Shown here piece after piece: positions 17,424-26,149 of a DNA stretch of 64,000 bases (its first letter is position 1; each line of letters starts with the position of its first letter). Below the pieces are notes generated by a model. It made no database searches and was not told the origin of the DNA. It saw nothing but the letters and a program-made list of their open reading frames with translations. Origin of the DNA: Tyzzerella sp. An114 (GTDB taxonomy: Bacteria > Bacillota > Clostridia > Lachnospirales > Anaerotignaceae); the NCBI RefSeq assembly GCF_002161055.1, contig NZ_NFLT01000001.1, forward strand, positions 248,001-312,000, given 5' to 3'. A program made the translations under genes and the position numbers.

Positions 17424-19562
17424 CTAACACTCCATTCTTTTTAATATTGTTTTCCTGTAAAATTTAAGAAGACTTTTTTCAAGCTCTGTTGAAATCTGGT
17501 CTTCACCCTTATCCCTGACAGCAAGGAAAAAGGCTTCATTTTCTATAAGTGCACCGCTCACTTCACTCATAATATCCATATGTACCCTATTATTTTCTTC
17601 AGGAACAAGCATTACTATTGCTCCCAATACAATACCCTCTTTAAATTCCATAGGATTTTCAAGTCTTACATATCCAAAACAACACTGGTCCGTACCTTTT
17701 GTTTTACAATGGAGAAGCATCATTTTAAAGTCGCTTATATATGTTCCAGCGACACGCTCTCTTTTTTCAAGACTTTCGGCTATAAGTCTTTTAGCTTCAA
17801 AGTTACGGGCAAAAAGTCCGGAGGCCTTATCAATAAGCTCATCTCTGTCACTTACAGAGTGAATATTTAATAGCTTTATTGTTGTAAGAAGATTTAAAAT
17901 TTCACTGCCGAGTTTACTAATATAAATAATTTCATTTTTATCAATGTTCTTCTTGCCTTCAGGTCCTTTTTTTGCTGTTTTATTTTTGCTTATACTTCCT
18001 ATGGCATTTTTAATAAGTATTTTATCTTGTTCAAGAAGTATAGGATTGACACAGACACTTGGAAAATCCACATCAAGATGAACTGTTGAAACAATAAGGT
18101 CAATACCCTCTCTTGATAATCTGTCAACATCAATATTAATAGCAGATACAATATCTTTTATCTCGATATTATGAAAATATTTTGTGATGTTTACCGCAAG
18201 CATTCTTGAAGTTCCAAGACCGGTAGGACAAACCACAACAACAGAAATTTGATTTTCCGCTGAATGAATTTTTTCAACTGCCGCACAAAAATGCATTGCT
18301 ATAAATGCAATCTCTGTTTCTGGCACTTTTTTTACTCCAGCCGCATCTTTTAAAATTTCACAACCCTTTTCCGTCGCTCTATAAATGTCACCATAATTTT
18401 CTTTTATAGTTTTTAACTGTGAATTTTTTATTTTAACATTCATTGAAAGCCTGCTTAAAACAGGTGCAATATGATTACAAAGGTCTTCAACAAGCATTTC
18501 ATTATCTCTAAGATATATGTCAAGCTCTTTTTCAACAAGCATTATCAGAGTGAGAACAAGCTGTCTTATATTTATATTGTCCGAATCAAATCTGCCCTTT
18601 TTCTCTGTAATCCATATCTTAGCACTTACAAGATGCATTGTTATAAAACCAATTTCATCCTTTGGAACTGATATTTCCAAACTACTTTCAAGAGCTCTGC
18701 CTATTTCTTCTGCAACAGAAAATTCAGGCATCATTTCAAGCTTTGAAAGTTTTTCCTTTTCCATTTCAATTTTTTCAAAATTTTGTATTCTCTTTACCGC
18801 CAAAGATATATGAACTATAAGTCCCATATATGCACTGTCGGTATATTTAATATGCATTTTTTGCTCTGTATTGATGAGTATTTCTTCAACAATTTTCATT
18901 GTATAATCATCAATAAAGTTAAAAAGCCTACTTTGTGATTTAAGAGCTATTGTTGAGTTCTCAAATGTATCTTTTTTACCATTTAAAAGAGCAAGAATGT
19001 CTTCCTCACTCATAAACTCATAAACTGCATTGACTATTGCCTGTCTATAACTACTCTCACTTCCATCAATATAAACACCAAGACCAGGTTTTCTTATTAT
19101 ACTTACACCATAATTTCCAAGCCATTCGCTTAAAAAGTCTAAGTCATTACTAAGTGTACCCTCGGAAATTTTAAATTTTGATGTAAAATAGAATGATTTT
19201 AAAGGTTCTTTGGCTGAAAGAAGTTCAACAAGTATAAGTTTTCTTCTGTCATCTTTAGAATAATCATTTTCTATATTTTCAATTTCAAGAAGTTCAAGTA
19301 TAAGTTTCTGATTTTCAAGACTCTCATCAAGTACAAGACCAACTCCCGGCTTTCTTATAAATTTGAATTCATTATCAGAAAGCCATTTTTCTATTTTAGG
19401 CATTTCCCTTAAAATTGTTCTTGAGCTTAATTTAAGTTTTTCTGAAATAGCAGATACTGTTACAGGATTAGCCGCAGTAAATTTTGTTAAAATCTCAATG
19501 ATTGCTTTTTGTCGTGAGGTTAATCCGGATTTTTTGTTCTCACGTTTTTTCACTAGTGACAT
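17424..19562 (-). CDS. mtlR: MtlR-type PRD transcriptional activator
   Basis: 712 residues. Two N-terminal helix-turn-helix domains (about 15-75 and 95-165) are followed by two PRD domains (about 190-290 and 310-400), an EIIB-like domain near 415-500 (VVCPTGLGTSRMLA) and an EIIA-like domain from about 570. Such regulators respond to PTS phosphorylation and activate mannitol genes. It is the first gene of mtlR-mtlA-mtlD. The SD (AAAGG) is weak. Inverted repeats upstream, described separately, are candidate binding sites. DNA-binding rather than RNA antitermination is inferred from the MtlR-like domain order. Confidence 0.93.
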   Translation of the reverse strand: MSLVKKRENKKSGLTSRQKAIIEILTKFTAANPVTVSAISEKLKLSSRTILREMPKIEKWLSDNEFKFIRKPGVGLVLDESLENQKLILELLEIENIENDYSKDDRRKLILVELLSAKEPLKSFYFTSKFKISEGTLSNDLDFLSEWLGNYGVSIIRKPGLGVYIDGSESSYRQAIVNAVYEFMSEEDILALLNGKKDTFENSTIALKSQSRLFNFIDDYTMKIVEEILINTEQKMHIKYTDSAYMGLIVHISLAVKRIQNFEKIEMEKEKLSKLEMMPEFSVAEEIGRALESSLEISVPKDEIGFITMHLVSAKIWITEKKGRFDSDNINIRQLVLTLIMLVEKELDIYLRDNEMLVEDLCNHIAPVLSRLSMNVKIKNSQLKTIKENYGDIYRATEKGCEILKDAAGVKKVPETEIAFIAMHFCAAVEKIHSAENQISVVVVCPTGLGTSRMLAVNITKYFHNIEIKDIVSAINIDVDRLSREGIDLIVSTVHLDVDFPSVCVNPILLEQDKILIKNAIGSISKNKTAKKGPEGKKNIDKNEIIYISKLGSEILNLLTTIKLLNIHSVSDRDELIDKASGLFARNFEAKRLIAESLEKRERVAGTYISDFKMMLLHCKTKGTDQCCFGYVRLENPMEFKEGIVLGAIVMLVPEENNRVHMDIMSEVSGALIENEAFFLAVRDKGEDQISTELEKSLLKFYRKTILKRMEC

Positions 19563-19629
19563 TTTTAAAAACCAACCTTTCGATGAGTTAATTATATTAT
19601 GTATTTTCAGCAGTTACAACTATATGATG

Positions 19630-19660
19630 TGTCACTTTTGTCTCTAACAGATAGTGACAT
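19630..19660. promoter_or_regulatory. Candidate MtlR operator, proximal
   Basis: TGTCACT (19630-19636) and AGTGACA (19653-19659) form an inverted repeat with a 16-bp spacer, 70-100 bp upstream of mtlR. The right arm is part of AGATAGTGACA, which recurs exactly in the distal site. Confidence 0.5.
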
Positions 19661-19838
19661 TTTTTGAGATGGCATTTCTCACAAAAAACCTTTCATAAGA
19701 CAATATGTTAAAATATACAAAATAAACTATATATTTTATATACATTTTGCATATAGATTTGCATTTGTATGTTTTTTCCAGTATAAAAATATACTGTATA
19801 AACCCATTTTTAAACATTTACATTTATATTATATAGTA

Positions 19839-19902
19839 AGTGACAAATTTTTAGAATATAAAAATATAAATTATAAAATTGTCATAAATTAGATAGTGAC
19901 AA
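19839..19902. promoter_or_regulatory. Candidate MtlR operators, distal
   Basis: TTGTCA (19879-19884)-N12-TGACAA (19897-19902) is a perfect inverted repeat, and a further AGTGACA half-site lies at 19839-19845. The pattern resembles TTGNCA...TGNCAA boxes of MtlR activators, as recalled. The 399-bp gap between mtlR and glmS otherwise holds only AT-rich DNA and the glmS terminator. Confidence 0.5.
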
Positions 19903-19921
19903 AATTGAAGAAAAAAACTAT

Positions 19922-19953
19922 AAAAAAACGCTGTCAAAAGACAGCGTTTTAAA
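19922..19953 (-). terminator. Terminator of glmS
   Basis: AAAACGCTGTC-AAAA-GACAGCGTTTT directly follows the glmS stop codon on the minus strand and ends in T's. Confidence 0.9.
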
Positions 19954-19961
19954 ATCATAAA

Positions 19962-21785
19962 TTATTCAACTGTAACTGATTTTGCAAGGTTTCTTGGTTT
20001 ATCAACATCACAGCCTCTTTCAATTGCAACATAATATGCAAAAAGCTGCATTGGTATAGCATTAAGAGAAGCTGTAAATTTATCATCAACATGAGGTATA
20101 TATATTACCTTGTCAGCAACTTCTCCAATTTCTGTGTTGCCTTCCTTAGCAATAGCGATAACATAAGCACCTCTTGCTTTTACTTCCTTAACATTACTTA
20201 CAAGTTTTTCATATAAATTATCCTGTGTAGCAACAGCAACAACTAAAGTTCCATCCTCTATAAGTGAAATTGTACCATGTTTAAGTTCACCTGCTGCATA
20301 TGCTTCACTGTGAATATATGAAATTTCTTTTAATTTAAGAGAACCTTCAAGGGAAGCAGCATAGTCAATTCCTCGACCAATTATAAATACATCATTTGAA
20401 TTATGATGTTCTTTTGCCATAACCTTTATATCTTTTTCAAGGTCAATAAGTTTTTCTATATATTCTGGAAGTTTGTCAAGCTCACCAATAAGCTCTGAAA
20501 CTCTTTCATCAGAAATATATCCTCTAACCTGACCAAATTTAAGACCTATAAGATACATAAGAGCAACCTGTGTTGAATATCCCTTTGTTGTGGCAACTGC
20601 AATTTCAGGACCAGCCCATGTATAAAGAACATCGTCACTTTCACGAGCAATAGAACTTCCAACAACATTTACTATTGAAAGTATTCTTATTCCCTGTCTC
20701 TTAGCCTCTCTTAAAGCTGCAAGAGTGTCGGCAGTCTCTCCAGACTGGCTTATTATTATACAAACATCATTTTTATTTAAAATAGGATTTCTGTATCTAA
20801 ACTCAGAAGCAAGGTCAACTTCAACAGGTATTCTTGCAAAGTCCTCAATAACATACTTTCCTACAATTCCTGCATGGTAAGCACTACCACAAGCAATAAT
20901 GTGAATTCTGTTTATATTTTTTATATCTTCATCAGTATATTTTACATCATCAAGTTTTATTGTTCCATCAGCAATTCTTGGGTGTATTGTATCTTTTATA
21001 GCCTTTGGCTGTTCCATTATCTCTTTAAGCATGAAATAATCATAACCGCCTTTTTCAGCTGCAGAAATATCCCAAGTTACATTATAAACATCTTTTTTAA
21101 TCTCATTTTTATTCATATCAAGGATTTTTACACTATCCTTTTTAAGAACAACGATTTCATTATCATTTAAAAGATAATAATTTTTTGTATACTCAAGTAC
21201 TGCAGGAATATCAGAAGCAATATAATTTTCTCCTTCACCTAAACCTATAAGCATAGGACTGTCTTTTCTGACAGCAACAATCTCATCTGTTTTTTCTGTA
21301 CACATAACAGCTAAAGCATATGAACCTCTTATTCTCTCTATAACCTTTATAAGAGTATCAACCATATCACCGTTATAATAGTAGTCAAAAAGCTGTGCTA
21401 CTACTTCTGTATCAGTTTCTGAAGCAAAAACATATCCGTTTTTCTCCAGTTCAGCCTTGAGCTGAATATAGTTTTCAATAATACCGTTATGAACAACTGT
21501 AATTCTTCCGTTCATACTTGTATGAGGGTGAGAGTTTACATCACTTGGTGCACCATGAGTTGCCCATCTTGTATGACCTATACCCATTGTACCTTTAACG
21601 CCGCCTAAACTCTGAACCTTTTCATCAAGGTCAGCAAGTCTACCTTTTGTTTTAACAACGTTGATACTATCACCATAAACAGCGATACCTGCAGAATCGT
21701 ATCCTCTATACTCAAGTTTCTTAAGTCCTTTTATAAGTATAGGTGCTGCCTCATTTCCTCCGATATATCCAACTATTCCACACAT
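19962..21785 (-). CDS. glmS: Glutamine-fructose-6-phosphate aminotransferase (isomerising)
   Basis: 607 residues. It makes glucosamine-6-phosphate from fructose-6-phosphate and glutamine, the first step to UDP-GlcNAc. The N-terminal glutaminase begins MCGIVGYIGG; removal of Met exposes the catalytic cysteine. Two SIS sugar-isomerase domains follow (IIACGSAYHAG, SQSGETADT, IGRGIDYAAS), and the C-terminus ends DKPRNLAKSVTVE. The start at 21785 has GGAGG 11 nt upstream. The frame stays open for 53 codons further upstream, but that stretch is the glmS ribozyme and must not be read as protein. Expression is expected to fall when GlcN6P cleaves the leader. Confidence 0.97.
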   Translation of the reverse strand: MCGIVGYIGGNEAAPILIKGLKKLEYRGYDSAGIAVYGDSINVVKTKGRLADLDEKVQSLGGVKGTMGIGHTRWATHGAPSDVNSHPHTSMNGRITVVHNGIIENYIQLKAELEKNGYVFASETDTEVVAQLFDYYYNGDMVDTLIKVIERIRGSYALAVMCTEKTDEIVAVRKDSPMLIGLGEGENYIASDIPAVLEYTKNYYLLNDNEIVVLKKDSVKILDMNKNEIKKDVYNVTWDISAAEKGGYDYFMLKEIMEQPKAIKDTIHPRIADGTIKLDDVKYTDEDIKNINRIHIIACGSAYHAGIVGKYVIEDFARIPVEVDLASEFRYRNPILNKNDVCIIISQSGETADTLAALREAKRQGIRILSIVNVVGSSIARESDDVLYTWAGPEIAVATTKGYSTQVALMYLIGLKFGQVRGYISDERVSELIGELDKLPEYIEKLIDLEKDIKVMAKEHHNSNDVFIIGRGIDYAASLEGSLKLKEISYIHSEAYAAGELKHGTISLIEDGTLVVAVATQDNLYEKLVSNVKEVKARGAYVIAIAKEGNTEIGEVADKVIYIPHVDDKFTASLNAIPMQLFAYYVAIERGCDVDKPRNLAKSVTVE

Positions 21786-21831
21786 ATTTAATTTTACCTC
21801 CAAATATTTTATTAGCACGTTATCTTTATTT

Positions 21832-21962
21832 TGTAAGCCCGATTTCTCAAACTCTTTGTTAAAGACCTGCGTCCCTGTGCTAATGGGCGGGAAGCATCCG
21901 CCGAAAACTTCGATAACTTCCACCTCGTCAGCCAATATCTGCACTATGGCTCTGGCGCTTAA
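21832..21962 (-). ncRNA. glmS ribozyme-riboswitch
   Basis: The minus-strand leader contains the conserved glmS ribozyme core in order: the cleavage-site element AGCGCCAGAGC, TGACGAGGTGG, TTATCGAAGTTTTCGGCGG, ATGCTTCCCG, a P3-type CCC/GGG stem around GCACA, and the AACAAAGAG 3' domain closing with CGGGC. Glucosamine-6-phosphate acts as cofactor for self-cleavage 5' of the G at 21958 (between 21959 and 21958), after which the mRNA is degraded. The 3' limit is approximate. About 50 nt separate it from the glmS start codon. Confidence 0.95.
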
Positions 21963-22067
21963 AAATACAATTTATTTATTAAAACTAACCTCCCTATTAA
22001 ATATTCTCTGTGCAGAAGGATTTATAAATTTATAAAAAACCATTATTATGGATTTTTATACTTTTGA

Positions 22068-22096
22068 ATTATACCATTAAAGAATAAAGTGGTAAA
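22068..22096 (-). promoter_or_regulatory. Sigma-A promoter of glmS
   Basis: On the minus strand TTTACC (22091-22096), a 17-bp spacer and TATAAT (22068-22073), the latter with a TG one base upstream. Transcription would begin about 100 bp before the ribozyme cleavage site. From 22097 to 22287 I see only AT-rich DNA without a gene. Confidence 0.65.
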
Positions 22097-22287
22097 GAAA
22101 AAAATTTATATCACAAATAATGTAAATAACAAAACATTCTAAAAAAATGATATTTATAATGGTGTAATCATTTCACACAATATAAAAAAATAATACTAAA
22201 AAAATATATAATTTCCATATTTATATAATATTCTAAACTTTTGTCCAATGTTTATAATTTTATTTCTATAATTTTGTCATTAATATA

Positions 22288-22328
22288 CAAAATCCCCTTT
22301 TATATACAAAACAAAAGAGGATTTTTCA
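22288..22328 (-). terminator. Terminator of the 44-residue peptide gene
   Basis: AAAATCC-CCTTTT and AAAAG-A-GGATTTT arms pair with one bulge or mismatch around an AT-rich loop, about 40 bp past the stop codon of the small gene on the minus strand. Confidence 0.6.
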
Positions 22329-22368
22329 GATTTAAAACTACTATTTTATATGGATTTATGTATTTACA

Positions 22369-22503
22369 TCACTTATTTATACTCTCATATGTCAAATAAT
22401 TAGAATTTATATCAGAAAATTTTTCTGCACCAAAAACCTTATTTCCATAAATAGCACTAAAACTTAATATAACACTCAAACAAAAAGCTGTCATTTTCTT
22501 CAT
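22369..22503 (-). CDS. Small secreted peptide, 44 residues
   Basis: A short gene with a strong ribosome site (AAAGGGG, 8 nt before ATG). Residues 1-26 look like a signal peptide: MKKMT, a hydrophobic core, then a possible cleavage after VFGA. That leaves a mature part of about 18 residues rich in Ser, Asn and Tyr. A hairpin follows the stop codon. I do not recognise it. The residues AEKFSDI recall the beginning of an S-layer-homology unit, so it could be the stump of a truncated surface protein; equally it may be a real short exported peptide. Nothing downstream in frame continues such a domain. Confidence 0.5.
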   Translation of the reverse strand: MKKMTAFCLSVILSFSAIYGNKVFGAEKFSDINSNYLTYESINK

Positions 22504-22730
22504 ATACAAATCCCCTTTCAAAAAAATCTATCATCAATAAAAATTAAAATACATAATAATTTATAATGTTTTTCAAAAACTTTTCAGAATTCTTAAAATA
22601 TAAATTTATACTTTTATGTACGACTTTTCACAATCAAAGTTTACAATTGTAATTTTGAAATTTAAAAATATATTTTTTATTGCATAAAAATATTTTAAAA
22701 AGTATAATCTCTAAAAAGGAGATGAATATA

Positions 22731-23873
22731 TTGGTTTCAATTTTAAAATGTGATAACTATGATTTTGAGTTATTAAAAGACACTATAAAAAAATCCTTCG
22801 AAAATTTAGGAGGAATTGAAAGATATATAAATAAAGGTGAAACAGTTCTTTTAAAAGTAAATCTTGTAATGAAAAAGCCTCCTGAAATGGCAGCAACAAG
22901 TAATCCTGAATTTACAGGAGCTTTAGCTTCAATACTTTCAGAATACGGAGCAAAAGTTATAATAGGAGACAGTCCGGGAGGACCTTTCTCTCCAATGTTA
23001 TTAAAATCAATATACAATGTATGTGAAATGGATAAAGCAGCAAAAATGGGAAATGCAGAGCTTAATTTCAATACAGAACATATAGTATGTGAATTTCCTG
23101 ATGGTAAAGTTTTGAAAAAAATAACAGCAGGAGCATATATTAAAAACTGTGACAAAATAATATCCGTCTGTCGTTTAAAAACTCACTGTATGACAAAAAT
23201 GACAGGTGCTGTAAAAAATATGTTTGGAACAATACCAGGAACAACTAAAGCAGAATATCATTTTAACTGTCCTGATGTAAATAATTTCGCCGACTGTTTA
23301 ATAGATATATGTTTAAATGCAAATCCTGTATTATCATTTATGGATGCCATTGTTGGAATGGAGGGAGAAGGTCCAACAGCAGGAAAACCAAGAAAAATCG
23401 GTGCTATTATTGCCTCTGAAAATCCTTTCCATGTTGATTTTGTAGCTGCAAAAATTATAAATACTGAAGCTGAAACAATACCTGTATTAAAAAATTCAAT
23501 AGATAGAGGATTATGTCCTAATAATATAGAAGAAATAGAAATGATAGGAGATAATTACAAAGATTTTATAATTACAGATTATGATGTTCCAAAAACAAAA
23601 AGTATGCATTTCTTAGGTGGTAAACCACCAAAATTTTTGGAAGGCTTTGTGGATAGACACATACAGCCAAGACCTGATTTTGACTATAAAAAATGTATAG
23701 GCTGTGGAGACTGTGCCAGAAACTGCCCTGCAAAAACAATAGAAATGAAAAATCACAAACCTTTTGTACATACATCAAAATGTATAAGATGTTATTGTTG
23801 TCAAGAACTTTGTCCAAAGGAAGCTGTTTCAGTATATAGACCGCTCATATTGAGAATAATGTCAAAATTATAA
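22731..23873 (+). CDS. DUF362 protein with C-terminal 2[4Fe-4S] ferredoxin domain
   Basis: About 380 residues. The DUF362 domain fills residues 1-300 (MVSILKCDNYD, VLLKVNLVMKKPPE, GDSPGGPF, VCRLKTHCMTKMTGAVKNMFG, FMDAIVGMEGEGPTAGKPR). Two cluster motifs follow at the C-terminus, CIGCGDCARNCP and CIRCYCCQELCP. The family is common in anaerobes; its reaction is unproven. I choose the TTG at 22731, 9 nt after GGAG, over the ATG at 22722 that abuts the site and a TTG at 22680 with no site. It is a single gene, ended by a hairpin shared with the convergent sigma-54 activator gene. Confidence 0.82.
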   Translation: MVSILKCDNYDFELLKDTIKKSFENLGGIERYINKGETVLLKVNLVMKKPPEMAATSNPEFTGALASILSEYGAKVIIGDSPGGPFSPMLLKSIYNVCEMDKAAKMGNAELNFNTEHIVCEFPDGKVLKKITAGAYIKNCDKIISVCRLKTHCMTKMTGAVKNMFGTIPGTTKAEYHFNCPDVNNFADCLIDICLNANPVLSFMDAIVGMEGEGPTAGKPRKIGAIIASENPFHVDFVAAKIINTEAETIPVLKNSIDRGLCPNNIEEIEMIGDNYKDFIITDYDVPKTKSMHFLGGKPPKFLEGFVDRHIQPRPDFDYKKCIGCGDCARNCPAKTIEMKNHKPFVHTSKCIRCYCCQELCPKEAVSVYRPLILRIMSKL

Positions 23874-23874
23874 T

Positions 23875-23903
23875 TAAAAAGGTGTCATAAGACACCTTTT
23901 TTA
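23875..23903. terminator. Bidirectional terminator
   Basis: AAAAAGGTGTC-ATAA-GACACCTTTTTT lies between the convergent DUF362 and sigma-54 activator genes. Confidence 0.88.
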
Positions 23904-25307
23904 ATTTAAACCTTTCTTTTTTAATATGTATGAAATTTTGTAATAAGGCATATTTATGCCCTCTTTTTCTAACATTCCTGATATTTTTCTTGCACCTAAT
24001 CCCTGTTTTCTCAATTCTTCTATGTACTCATCAATGTTTATATTTTTTGTTTCTTTTTTATTTTTATTATTTTTTACAGTATCTCCACCCAATGAATTAA
24101 AAGGTATATGTTCCATACCTACAATAGTTGTTATCTCACTTTGGAAACCTATATCCTCAATCAAAGGGGCTGCCGCATCTATACTGAAATTTATAACATC
24201 TCTAAATTGACGTATATTTCTTGGATAAACTGCTGAAAGTAAAGCCTCCTTTGCCTCATCTGTAAATTTAACATGGTATACAACTTTATGGGACTCCCAA
24301 ACAGCCTGCTCATATTTTTTCACAAAATGAGAAAAAAGCATTTCTTTTTCTTCTTTTGGTCTCTCATTAAGGGAAGGCAAATGCATTTCATACTGGGCAA
24401 GTCTCTGATACAATTCTGGAAGAAAAACTTCATCAAGATTTCTTGTTGATGCAGCTATTATTATAACATTACTGCTTATTTCTTTTGTATCTCCTATTCT
24501 TCTAACTTTTCCCGACTCAATAGCTTTTAAAAGTAAATTTTGATAGTTTTCTATTGTATGTGCTTCATCAAGAAATAATATTCCACCATTTGCCTGTTCA
24601 AAAAGTCCCGATTTCTTTTTTGAACCTGTAAAAGCACCTTCAACACTGCCGAAAATCTCCATAGCAGCAATATCCGGATTTACGAACTGGGCACAGTTTA
24701 CCTCTATAAAAGGAGCATTTTTACCTATAACTCCAATTCTCTTTGCATAGTTATATATAAGTGTTGCAAGCATTGTTTTTCCTGTTCCCGACTCACCAGT
24801 AATTATAGAATGTCTTGGACCACCTAAAGAACCAACTATTTTCTTTGCCTGTTTAAAAACATTTTTTATACTTCCCATATCAACAACACCACTTATATTT
24901 TCTTCAGGCTTTATAAGTTTTACTTGCATTTGAAGATATTTAATTTTTCTGTTAAGTTCATCAATCTCATCAAGACCATTAAAAACAGAATATGCCCCCA
25001 AAAACTCACCATCTCTGAATATAGGATAAGAGTCAACAACATATCTTTTTCCAAAAACGTCATGTATACGTTTATCCAAAAGTGGCTCATGACTTTCAAG
25101 AACTGTTAAAAGTACAGCTCTTGGATAAAAATCTGTAATTTTTCTTCCTATCATATCTTCTTTTGTAGACTTGGCATAATGAGCTGAAATTTCATTGGCA
25201 AATATTATATTTCCATTTATATCAACAGCATTAACAGCATCATTACAGTTATCCAATATCTCCTCAAACATATTCATTTCAATAAAACCTTTCGGTGTAA
25301 GTAACAT
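23901..25307 (-). CDS. Sigma-54-dependent enhancer-binding activator with PAS domain
   Basis: About 468 residues. A PAS domain lies at about 10-115 (ILDNCNDAVNAVDINGNIIFANE), followed by an AAA+ domain at about 135-375 with Walker A GESGTGKT, the sigma-54 contact loop GAFTGSKK and Walker B GGILFLDEAH. The C-terminus (last 45 residues) holds a helix-turn-helix-like segment (LRKQGLGARKISGML), not a typical Fis end. GGGGG 7 nt before the ATG at 25307 fixes the start. It is divergent from porCDAB, which has a perfect sigma-54 promoter, so it almost certainly activates that operon. The PAS ligand is unknown; a metabolite or redox signal is inference. Confidence 0.92.
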   Translation of the reverse strand: MLLTPKGFIEMNMFEEILDNCNDAVNAVDINGNIIFANEISAHYAKSTKEDMIGRKITDFYPRAVLLTVLESHEPLLDKRIHDVFGKRYVVDSYPIFRDGEFLGAYSVFNGLDEIDELNRKIKYLQMQVKLIKPEENISGVVDMGSIKNVFKQAKKIVGSLGGPRHSIITGESGTGKTMLATLIYNYAKRIGVIGKNAPFIEVNCAQFVNPDIAAMEIFGSVEGAFTGSKKKSGLFEQANGGILFLDEAHTIENYQNLLLKAIESGKVRRIGDTKEISSNVIIIAASTRNLDEVFLPELYQRLAQYEMHLPSLNERPKEEKEMLFSHFVKKYEQAVWESHKVVYHVKFTDEAKEALLSAVYPRNIRQFRDVINFSIDAAAPLIEDIGFQSEITTIVGMEHIPFNSLGGDTVKNNKNKKETKNINIDEYIEELRKQGLGARKISGMLEKEGINMPYYKISYILKKKGLN

Positions 25308-25340
25308 AAATATTTCCCCCAACATAAAAAATTACAACAA

Positions 25341-25400
25341 TTATAACATTCTATGTGATAATTATAACATTATTCTAACACTATTTTGTTATAATAACAA
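25341..25400. promoter_or_regulatory. Candidate upstream activating sites for the sigma-54 activator
   Basis: TTATAACATT occurs at 25341-25350 and again at 25362-25371, exactly 21 bp (two helical turns) apart. The inverse TGTTATAA lies at 25387-25394, inside the perfect palindrome TTGTTATAATAACAA (25386-25400). The cluster is 110-170 bp upstream of the -24 element, the usual range for enhancer sites. Confidence 0.55.
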
Positions 25401-25510
25401 TAAAATCACTTTATTAAACTTATTTTTTAATTAAAATTGAGAATTATTTTACCTTTAAAATACATTGTTTCTTTAAAAATACACAAAAAATTTATTTATT
25501 TCTTTCATTT

Positions 25511-25526
25511 TGGCACAAAGTTTGCT
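25511..25526 (+). promoter_or_regulatory. Sigma-54 (-24/-12) promoter of porCDAB
   Basis: TGGCACAAAGTTTGCT matches the sigma-54 consensus TGGCAC-N5-TTGC, with GG (25512-25513) and GC (25524-25525) separated by the required 10 bp. The porC ATG is about 50 bp downstream. Confidence 0.88.
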
Positions 25527-25576
25527 AATATATATAAACAACAATAATTTAAAAATATATTAAGGGGGTTATTTCA

Positions 25577-26149
25577 ATGGCTAATGCAGTAGAAATCAGA
25601 TGGCACGGCCGTGGCGGACAGGGTGCCAAAACAGCATCTCTCCTTTTGGCAGATGTTGCTTTCAACACAGGTAAATTCGTTCAAGGGTTCCCTGAATACG
25701 GCCCTGAAAGAATGGGTGCACCTATCACAGCATATAACAGAATAAGTGATGAAAGAATAAGAGTTCATTCAAATATTTATGAGCCTGATTACGTTGTTGT
25801 TGTTGACGAGACACTTCTTGACTCAGTAGACGTAACAAAAGGACTCAAAAAAGAAGGTGCAATTGTAATTAACACAGCACAGCCTAAAGAGGAAATAATT
25901 AAAAAACTTAAAGGCTATGAAGGAAAAGTTTTCACAATTGACGCTAGAAAAGTTTCCATTGAAGCTTTAGGAAAATATTTCCCTAACTCTCCTATGCTTG
26001 CTTCAATAGTAAAAGTAACAGGAATTATGGACGAAGATACATTCTTAAACGAAATGGAAGGTTCATTCAAACATAAATTTGCTTCAAAACCTGAAGTTAT
26101 CGAAGGAAACATGAAAGCTCTCAGATTAGCTTTACAGGAGGTGAAATAA
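25577..26149 (+). CDS. porC: Pyruvate:ferredoxin oxidoreductase, gamma subunit
   Basis: 190 residues, the gamma domain of 2-oxoacid:acceptor oxidoreductases (IRWHGRGGQGAKTAS near residue 7, FPEYGPERMGAPITAYNRI, VVVDETLL). In the four-subunit enzyme it helps hold CoA and closes the active site. It is the first gene of porC-porD-porA-porB; RBS AAGGGGG lies before the ATG and the stop codon abuts the next start. Codon use is richer in C-ending codons than in neighbouring genes, which fits high expression. Confidence 0.92.
   Translation: MANAVEIRWHGRGGQGAKTASLLLADVAFNTGKFVQGFPEYGPERMGAPITAYNRISDERIRVHSNIYEPDYVVVVDETLLDSVDVTKGLKKEGAIVINTAQPKEEIIKKLKGYEGKVFTIDARKVSIEALGKYFPNSPMLASIVKVTGIMDEDTFLNEMEGSFKHKFASKPEVIEGNMKALRLALQEVK

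Noticed and set aside
19563-19921. CcpA cre site upstream of mtlR
   Set aside because: No sequence close to the cre consensus was seen; only the TGTCA/TGACA repeats stand out.
21786-21944. N-terminal extension of GlmS by 53 residues
   Set aside because: The region is the glmS ribozyme; the start at 21785 has GGAGG and yields the required MCGIVGYIGG N-terminus.
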